DNA of 64,000 nucleotides from Mycocentrospora acerina (taxonomy: Eukaryota; Ascomycota; Dothideomycetes; Pleosporales), in assembly GCA_022701365.1 (NCBI GenBank), contig JAKUHH010000284.1:952487-1016486 (forward strand), in the 5' to 3' direction. Below the pieces are notes generated by a model. The model ran no database searches. It was not told where the DNA came from and saw nothing but the letters and a program-made list of their open reading frames with translations. A program made the position numbers and the translations under genes. Shown one piece after another: positions 56,962-64,000 of this stretch; the first letter of the stretch is position 1; every line of letters begins with the position of its first letter.

Positions 56962-57203
56962 GATCTAGTTGCTAGCTATTACGGTATCTTTTGACGCGCT
57001 GGCTGGGTAGAGGAAACTGAAAGAAGATTGAGCTGTGTAAAGGATAAGGAGCATGTGACGTTTGAGAATCAGTGGTTTGTCACTTCAAATAAAAATATGG
57101 TACATGCTTCGGTCTTCAACAATAGTTGATGAGATAGAGGAACCAAAAATCCTGCACAGAATTAGCTGATTTTAATGACAGAGCGCTGCGGCGCCTGACG
57201 GAG
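56962..57203. other. Intergenic spacer
   Basis: Promoter side of the F-box gene; nothing else recognised. Confidence 0.3.
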
Positions 57204-57342
57204 GCTTGGTGTTCGTCGTGGTCGCCATGAAGACGCCACACGCTGATTAGTTGCAGCATCAGGTGATGACTCAGCAAGCACAAATTCCCTTAATTCTCAA
57301 CTCCTCTAGTCCAATCCTATCCTCTTCTTTCCTCATATAATC
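57204..57342 (-). mobile_element. Second copy of the dispersed repeat seen in ALDH
   Basis: Matches 9768-9940 in the opposite orientation (CACACGCTGATTAG, GATGACTCAGCA, and the CCTCTTCTTTCCTCAT end). Its right boundary at about 57342 coincides exactly with the start of the duplicated protease fragment. The left side continues GCCTGACGGAGGCTTGG, beyond the ALDH copy. Confidence 0.68.
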
Positions 57343-57343
57343 A

Positions 57344-57587
57344 CGATGGGAGTGGTTTCTTCTTGGTGGCACAGTGTAGGATCTCCATGAAGGCTAGCGG
57401 GGCAACTTTGGCTAGCAGATCTGAGCTTGAAGGCTCTGACACTTGCTGGACATAGCCATGGTGGACTAGATGCTTCTATGCCAGACGATACTCGTCCAAA
57501 TAGCCGCAGCTTTGGAAGAGATGAGGTTTCAGCAGCCGTGAGCTGAGTTTTTTGGGTGTTTGTGGCTGTGCCACGAGTGGCTCCGGG
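57344..57587 (-). pseudogene. Duplicated 5' fragment of the DUF7580-subtilisin gene
   Basis: Closely similar to 51654-51899, that is, the first ~38 codons of the protease plus about 130 bases of its promoter, in the same orientation. Small indels break the frame (CTTGCTGG against CTTTGCTGG). Nothing of the rest of the gene is present. It records an earlier duplication, or the remains of a second gasdermin-protease locus. Confidence 0.75.
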
Positions 57588-58155
57588 GGTTGTCACCAGA
57601 GGGTTGATTGACGACGTCGACAAAACAATCAACAGCATGTCTAACATCGCAACAATTAATGACAGATACTACTGTTCTATATAAGAAAAAGTTATGTATA
57701 CATGATAGATCAACGGCAGCTTTGCAAACTCTCAAATGAGAGGCGCTGAAACTTTAAACCGCTAACTTGTCTCCCTACACAGGGTGTCCCTTCACCTAGG
57801 GACGCACCTTACTTGTGTGCTTTGTTTGACTGGGTTCACGCGACATGTCGATTGGCATCGTGAGGCATCCATTGTTTGCCTTGTTCTAGGAGTTTTCTTG
57901 CTTCACATAGTCATAGTTGAACATGCTACTTAAAATGGAATCTCCCCCTTCTCATGCATTGTGAAGGGATGGTGTCGTTCGTAAAGAAACGCTGTGTGTA
58001 TCCTTTGTATATATTCCTGCACTGAGAGCATGTATTAATGGCTTGTCTTCATCTTCATCTCTATCTTCCTTTTCATTTAGTCGGTATAATTCTATCATCA
58101 ACTAGTCTCTGTATTCCTCGCTTGCTACCACTGCAGTCCAACGCACTACATCTCT
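57588..58155. other. Intergenic spacer and promoter of the 989-aa gene
   Basis: Nothing recognised apart from a pyrimidine-rich stretch (TCTTCATCTTCATCTCTATC) near 58046, typical of fungal transcription start regions. Confidence 0.35.
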
Positions 58156-61125
58156 ATGCCTTCAAACCCTAGAATTAATTTCCCCGCCACTCCCGCATCA
58201 AGATACGCAGCTACATCCCCAACGTCGTACCACGACCAGCCTTTGAGATTCTTGCAGCATTCATTCCCGAATAAACATCGAGACATCCTGAACAGTCAGG
58301 TAGCGGCGGCTACTTCAAACCCTCTGCATGCTGACACGTATCCTTCGGTTCAGACTAAGGAACAACTTAGAGGCAAAATGGGTGGGAGAGATGAAGACGA
58401 GGAGTTTGTGTATGATTACGGTGGGTACTTGAATTGGGATCAGGTGTCCCAAGATCAAGACGATGGTGCTGAGGATGAGAGTGGGTATGTGGAAGTATAT
58501 GGAAATGAGAAAGATACGGTGATGAAGGAGCTGGGTAAAAGGGTTAGGGAATTGGAAGAGCTGCTTCGACGGTTCGAGGGAGGGGGTGTGGACGCTTTTC
58601 GATATGACGGTGTGAAGAATCATCAAGCAAAACAGGATGGTTACTTGGGCACGCCCCAGAGACAGTTTGCAAACCCAAATTTTGTCGCAGTAAGAGGTGA
58701 AAATGAAGATGGACATTTTCGCAGCAGTGCTGCTTCTCGCTTCATCTCACGAGACTTGGACAATAACGAGGATGCGCTTCCACTACCACAGTCGACTAGC
58801 AGTACACCTCCGATCTGCAAAGAATATAATTCAAAATTCGCCCAAAACAATACAGCACAACTGCAAAACAAACCCCCCAAACGAAAAAATACTGTCCTCC
58901 CCACCCTACGATCATCTCCTGGCACTATTCACGAAACCCCTCTACTTATAACTCACAACCTCCATCATGTCGAGTCCGGCTGCACCCTCTCATCCTACAC
59001 CAAAATCCCTCTCCCCACACCTTTTACCATCCCCTCGTACGGCCCCCGCGCCCGCAGTATCACCTTCCTCAGTCCCGCCACAGTCTACCATTTCCCTCAC
59101 GGCGCAACGCACGACTACTTACTCCGCATCGCGCGCCATGAAGACGACTACACTGGAGACAACGTCAATGTTATCCGTATAAAGACGCATGAAATGGAGC
59201 ATGAGCTCAAGAATACGATTGTGAGGTATTGGAGGCGTATGGGGAGAAAATGGGAACATAGATGTGTGCAGGGTATATGGGAGGGAGAGGGCAGTGGAAA
59301 TACGTTTGTGATTACGGGTGGAGAGATTATATCTAGGGATGGAGAGGAAGATGATATGGAGTTAAGAGGGGGTTGTGGAGAGAATTCTGATGGAGAATTC
59401 CAAGGAGAGGAGCGGGATTCGCTATCAGGACGTACGTGTTGTGCTGATGAGTTTGACGGGACTTGCGACCACTGTGTGCAGGAGACCTTGGGTGTTAGTG
59501 GCCGTTCGGCGCCATCAGATTCACCATTGGCACGTGGACAGGTACAGATGGATGTGTTGAATGCTTTGCAGGTGCGCAATCATCTGCTTGAGCGGCAGGT
59601 TGAGGAGTATAAAGAGACTAACAGCAGTCTCATTCAGGATGTGCATTGGCAAGTTGACATGCAGACGGCCTTGGAAGAACAGCTCATGGTCGCCGAAGAC
59701 GAGAGGCTGGCGGCGCTGACAAAGGTACAATCTCTAAAGAGCCAGTTAACTCGTGCGAATGAGCTGTTAGTGTCGTATTCCACTCCTCCAACTCATGAGG
59801 AGAGTGAGATGTGTTTGGGAGATTGTTATGGAGGTTATTTCTGGTCTGGCGTCAGAGATGGCTACAAATGTTCAGATTCTCCTCTCAATGAAGCACATTC
59901 TTCTTCATATCAGGTAGAGTCCCCAGAAACCAACTCCGAAGAACATTCTATCGAAAGTCCGGCCACATCCCAATCACTCGCAACAGCGTTCTACTTCTTC
60001 CCCCGCGTTTCGACTATCGCTCTCCTCAGCGAACCAGTACGTTACTTCCAGTGGCCGCACAATACGACACTACCCCATATTCACGACATCCTGCGGTACC
60101 GCCATGTCCAAGGCATGGAGAACGACCCTCAAACTCAGCGAATCCGAGAGATCATGGACATCAGGGAGGACGTGGGCATACAGTTGCCAGATGTCCTGCA
60201 AGATGAAGTCGTGCTTGTTAAGTTTCCCGACGTCGCTCGTAATGTTAGGCCAGAAAATAGTGTAGATGTCACGGCTTGGGAGGCGTGCGACTCGGCATTT
60301 GAGCAGCAGGGCGATAGAATGAGGTATCGCAGCGCTGTGGATGATCAATCGCAACTCTCAGATGAGGGTAGCGAGGAGAGGGATTGGTATGACAATATCA
60401 ATGGCTTACCCAATACTTTCGGCAGTAGGACGAGCGATGAAAGTGACAGTGCCTCGCCGGCTGTCTGCCCATGCACTCTATGCGTCACGAATGGAAGATT
60501 TACAATTGCAGATATCAGAAATCCTTCTTCTTGGTCTGCGATTCCTGTTCGCGGCGGAAGTGGTGGAGATGACGAGGAATCAGTGTCGCTCTTCCCGGGC
60601 TTTGATATACAGGAGCGTCGTGGGAATTTTGATAGGGTAACCAGCAGGGAGGATGAAGGCAGGCCAGCTCATCTGCAGAGCGCAAAGGATGGCAAACGTC
60701 ATGAAGAAGAAGAGACTGAGAAGGGAAAGCGACGACACCGCAATGATGACGATACCAATGTTGATGTCAATGATAAACATCCCCCTCCACCAACCTTCAA
60801 CATCTCAACAAATGCCAGCGCAGAAACCCGTCAGCCTACACCCAAAAATCTCCTCGACACGCCCATAGTTGATGAATACCTTGTACAAAACAACAAGCAC
60901 AACCCACACCATCACCTCCTGAAAAACTCACACAAAGAAACTGCAGTACATTTACACCTACCCTCCAAGAGAATTAGGAATCGCACACTTCCCCGCCTCC
61001 CACGAACCTATACATCAGACTCCAATTCCGACTCCACCTCCTCAGAATCAATCACACACGAAGACTCCGCACCCCGCCCTTACCCCTCATCCAGAAAGCG
61101 ACAACGACCCCATCACTTCGAATGA
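58156..61125 (+). CDS. Orphan 989-aa protein, largely disordered
   Basis: An intronless frame starting MPSNPRINFPATP. Mostly low-complexity acidic/Ser-rich sequence, with a short coiled coil near residues 130-145 (LGKRVRELEELLRRFEG), a longer one around residues 470-545 (HLLERQVEEYKETNSS; EEQLMVAEDERLAALTKVQ) and two compact-looking segments (AFYFFPRVSTIALLSEP; CPCTLCVTNGRFTIADIRNP). The tail is His/Asn/Thr-rich and ends basic (SSRKRQRPHHFE). No signal peptide or membrane segment. I recognise no family. Size and frame maintenance argue that it is a real gene. Confidence 0.65.
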   Translation: MPSNPRINFPATPASRYAATSPTSYHDQPLRFLQHSFPNKHRDILNSQVAAATSNPLHADTYPSVQTKEQLRGKMGGRDEDEEFVYDYGGYLNWDQVSQDQDDGAEDESGYVEVYGNEKDTVMKELGKRVRELEELLRRFEGGGVDAFRYDGVKNHQAKQDGYLGTPQRQFANPNFVAVRGENEDGHFRSSAASRFISRDLDNNEDALPLPQSTSSTPPICKEYNSKFAQNNTAQLQNKPPKRKNTVLPTLRSSPGTIHETPLLITHNLHHVESGCTLSSYTKIPLPTPFTIPSYGPRARSITFLSPATVYHFPHGATHDYLLRIARHEDDYTGDNVNVIRIKTHEMEHELKNTIVRYWRRMGRKWEHRCVQGIWEGEGSGNTFVITGGEIISRDGEEDDMELRGGCGENSDGEFQGEERDSLSGRTCCADEFDGTCDHCVQETLGVSGRSAPSDSPLARGQVQMDVLNALQVRNHLLERQVEEYKETNSSLIQDVHWQVDMQTALEEQLMVAEDERLAALTKVQSLKSQLTRANELLVSYSTPPTHEESEMCLGDCYGGYFWSGVRDGYKCSDSPLNEAHSSSYQVESPETNSEEHSIESPATSQSLATAFYFFPRVSTIALLSEPVRYFQWPHNTTLPHIHDILRYRHVQGMENDPQTQRIREIMDIREDVGIQLPDVLQDEVVLVKFPDVARNVRPENSVDVTAWEACDSAFEQQGDRMRYRSAVDDQSQLSDEGSEERDWYDNINGLPNTFGSRTSDESDSASPAVCPCTLCVTNGRFTIADIRNPSSWSAIPVRGGSGGDDEESVSLFPGFDIQERRGNFDRVTSREDEGRPAHLQSAKDGKRHEEEETEKGKRRHRNDDDTNVDVNDKHPPPPTFNISTNASAETRQPTPKNLLDTPIVDEYLVQNNKHNPHHHLLKNSHKETAVHLHLPSKRIRNRTLPRLPRTYTSDSNSDSTSSESITHEDSAPRPYPSSRKRQRPHHFE

Positions 61126-62145
61126 AGATCTACTCCCCACATCATAACCACAAATAAATCATCATCACCATTATTTCCTGCTGTTCAACATGACTCCGAG
61201 CCATGGTTACACGCCCTTTATAATCATGATGCAGAGTCCTAGAGGGGAGGGTATGTGATTCTCCGCGATAAATCCATGTGTTAACATAATTTTTCTTTTG
61301 TACCAGTTAGTTATGGAAATGAAATGTCGTTGTACTCAAAGTGTGTCTTGGAAATGAAAGATTGTAGTAAATTGGTATTTGGAGAGCGAGTTTGTTAATG
61401 GAGGTATTGTGATGGTTACGACGTGTAGTGTATAATAACACAGAGATAGAGAGGAGGAATGTAAATTTATGTATTTCTATGAATTAGCACCCAGGAGAGG
61501 TAATCTTGTTTCACATCTCCTATGTGGTAAACCAAGGATAAGGAATTCTTCTCATATGCATATGATCGACGAAAGATGGATAATATCTTTACTGACTGGC
61601 TAAATAATTAACCACTTTCCCTCATTGCGAAGTGAGAACCACACGGTAGCGAGATAATGAAAAGCACTCGAACTTTGTAGTTGGGGAAATTCCTTCCTAT
61701 ATTAACTCATTCATATCTTGCTGCTTAAGTTGTATACTGTAGATCTTTCCAAATCGTCGAACAATCGCTGTCTAAAAAATTCTATCCCTGTCGTCGCTAT
61801 TGCGGCTCAAGTTACGAGAGCCTTGTTTTATAGCAGAGCAAGACACATACAACATGGCGATGGCACTGAGAGTTTACTATTCATAAAACTTATTGTGTAC
61901 TTCATCCCACAGCTAGCGCCAGGATTACGCTCATAGGTCATCCCCATTGCTATGGCATTCTTATTCTTGTCTGTACATACATCTAACACTGAGTCAAAGG
62001 GCTGAGAGTGATAGATAACGGTAGTATTAATCTTAAATTTGTTGGGTTGAAGAGACTGTACGCAGTTTGCAAATCTCCATGCAATTCACTAAATGAATGC
62101 ATGACAACAGCAAATCACCCTATTTAAAAAAATCCTCCTGCAACA
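61126..62145. other. Intergenic region between convergent genes
   Basis: AT-rich, with the 3' ends of the two flanking genes. Nothing recognised. Confidence 0.4.
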
Positions 62146-62778
62146 TCAACTCAAATTATAGTCCTTCAGACTCTTCGTCAGTCCTTTACTAAACACCAAG
62201 CAGACTATGGTACCATTAGAATACATGCCCTTGACATTCCGTACCCCTCTCTCTTCGAATCCTATCCGCCTGAGCACTGCTTTCGAGCCCTCGTTCTCCG
62301 AGTCACAAAACCCAAAGAATTCAGTCTGGCCTTTCTCTTCTTCAAACCAACGCACCAGTGCCGATGCCGCCTCACTCGCAAACCCCTTCCGTTGGAAGGC
62401 AGGTAGCACACGATAGCCTATGTCCGGGGCGAGCGGTGCATCCTCGAACTTGCGGGAATTCATGGCGACGATGCCAACCTTGGTATAAGCCTTGACCCTC
62501 TCCGAAAATGGAATATCATCTGCTTCTCCTGCTGCTGTCGCGGAGCTAGTGGGTGGTTTTAAGCTGACGAGATAGCGACCATAGCCCAAAGTCCAGATGA
62601 GGTCGTACAAATCGATCTTTTTGCGTGCAGTCTCACGGTCCGGTATTGAGGCTTTGCGAGCACGATCGTGCTCAGTGTCGTACAGGCTTATCAGGAAGTC
62701 GCAATGGGAGTCCTGCGAAGAATCAAAATGTGAGATGACGAGGCGTGGGGTGTCGATGTGAAACTCCGTGGTGACCAT
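62146..62778 (-). CDS. GNAT-family N-acetyltransferase
   Basis: A single-exon, 210-aa protein. It begins with TPRLVISHF, the start of RimJ/RimL-like acetyltransferases. The acetyl-CoA-binding motif A is seen as DIGYRVLPAFQRKGFASEAASALVRW (Q/R-x-x-G-x-A), followed by the motif B region SENEGSKAVLRRIGFEERG. The length is typical. Members transfer acetyl from acetyl-CoA to protein N-termini or small amines; the substrate is unknown. The frame is intact. Confidence 0.9.
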   Translation of the reverse strand: MVTTEFHIDTPRLVISHFDSSQDSHCDFLISLYDTEHDRARKASIPDRETARKKIDLYDLIWTLGYGRYLVSLKPPTSSATAAGEADDIPFSERVKAYTKVGIVAMNSRKFEDAPLAPDIGYRVLPAFQRKGFASEAASALVRWFEEEKGQTEFFGFCDSENEGSKAVLRRIGFEERGVRNVKGMYSNGTIVCLVFSKGLTKSLKDYNLS

Positions 62779-64000
62779 CTTTTCGAGGCGGTGGAGTAAG
62801 GATTACGATGCAGCACGAAATAAGAGCAAGGGATTGTGTAGAATGGTGTTTTTTTTGTGATTTTGAGGAGTTGATGAAGAAGATTGGTATTTTACTTCCC
62901 ATGTTGAGAGGTCGAGGTACGTACGCTGACTCATCACTTGACAATCCACGTTCAGATAAAATCGATCCTGCTGTAGGTATGAATACACTTTCGCGTAAAG
63001 TCTACAGATACCAACAGCAAGTTGGATCCTTACCCTTTCCCTGGGATTCAGCTAATAGTTCTAGCTATGTCTTTTGAATAAATACGTTGCAATTTACCCT
63101 GATGCTACCAGCGTTTAAACTTCAATTTAAAGCGACTGCTATCCTCAGCGACAACGATGACAAAAACGACAATGCATAAATACAGCAGGCACAGCAACTG
63201 CAAGGAATGGCGACACCAACAACACAGTAATTCTCTTGCCACACGCTAGCGAGTATCATGTGTTAAAAATAAAAAATAGCCAAAGCAGGTGAATAATAAA
63301 CTTGCGACATCCATACTATCCAGCGCAGGGAAGTACTAAATAAAACATTAAAAAAATCACTAGCACCGATTCATTCATCCCTCATATTGTGCTTCTCGCT
63401 ACACAGCAAGAGAATGAATAGTAGATATTCCTTTCATTGTAAATAACCAACCAATGGGACAAAAACTGCTCTTATTAGATATATATCCATGAGTGGAAGG
63501 GGGGGAGAGAGAAAAAAAAAGCTCATTCCCTTCACTCAAGTCAAAACCCCTTCTAAATCTAATACTTTTCTTAAAAAAGAAACTCTGAATAAAATTAAAA
63601 CAGATATTTACACATATATAAATGTACAATTCCTACAACGCATATATATAGAACAATTCTTAAATTTTACAATCAATTTGGAATTCATATCGTATCGTGC
63701 TGCAACCTAAAAAAACTTTACCTAGCAAACCAGGGAGGGGGGGGGGGGGGTCCGTAAACAAACTCAATTTATAAAAAAAGGATACACGGGCTCCTCACCC
63801 CCCCTTCTCGCACTAGATACTCTGCTTACCTGCTTACCTGCTTACATGCTTTCCTCACCATGTCTAGTCAGTAACCAAGTAGTGCAAAAAGACAAAAAGA
63901 ATCAATCTATATTTAATGCAAAACACACGCATGAACACAGCCACTTACCTCCCCCCATCCCTATCGTCTTGCGTAAACAACACTTTACCCCCCTACCCCC
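62779..64000. other. AT-rich low-complexity end of the window
   Basis: No gene recognised. Contains a G homopolymer (about 63737-63750), A/T-rich runs and three TGCTTACC/TGCTTACA units near 63821-63850. The GNAT promoter is expected in the first few hundred bases. Confidence 0.4.

Noticed and set aside
1..64000. tRNA genes, CRISPR arrays, intact large transposons
   Set aside because: No tRNA A/B-box pair, CRISPR repeat-spacer pattern, transposase or reverse transcriptase coding region was recognised by eye; a covariance-model search would be decisive for tRNAs.

Overview
The window looks like nuclear DNA of a filamentous ascomycete (Pezizomycotina), most likely a dothideomycete, although the class is an inference. 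The evidence is intron-bearing genes with short 48-76 bp introns, fungal-only families (Zn2Cys6 regulator, Clr5, DUF3632, HET, fungal rhodopsin-domain proteins, DUF7580), palH/RIM21, a dispersed 5S rRNA gene, and decayed repeats with nonsense changes of the kind RIP produces.

The left third (about 1-24 kb) is an accessory, gene-poor compartment. It holds a fasciclin-domain protein cut by the window edge, a Zn2Cys6 regulator, two decayed copies of a C2H2 gene of the kind linked to fungal NLR proteins (about 5.2-6.5 kb and 16.9-17.6 kb), a 5S rRNA gene, an aldehyde dehydrogenase broken by two small mobile-element insertions, a Clr5 gene with a possible frameshift, a DUF3632 gene, a HET-domain relic with internal stops, and two small secreted cysteine-containing proteins that resemble effector or defensin-like candidates.

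The middle (24-46 kb) is conserved core genome: a seven-TM rhodopsin-domain protein, a Baeyer-Villiger monooxygenase, palH/RIM21, sorting nexin Mvp1, the neddylation factor Dcn1 with a 1.75 kb intron that holds another long ORF, ribosomal protein L32 in six exons, and a 281-aa protein of unknown function.

The most interesting part is 47.1-55.0 kb. A gasdermin-like protein (HET-Q1 type) lies directly downstream of, and on the same strand as, a 950-aa protein with an N-terminal DUF7580-like region and a complete subtilisin D/H/S triad. This is the arrangement of the fungal HET-Q1/HET-Q2 cell-death pair. Divergently transcribed from a 292 bp gap is a 968-aa protein with C2H2 fingers, one TPR and nine ankyrin repeats, built like an NLR without the NACHT domain. 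The three genes may form a sensor, protease and pore-former module. A duplicated 5' piece of the protease gene lies 5.7 kb away at 57.34-57.59 kb, abutting the same dispersed repeat that broke the aldehyde dehydrogenase.

The right end holds an F-box protein, a 989-aa orphan and a GNAT acetyltransferase, followed by about 1.2 kb of AT-rich, low-complexity DNA.
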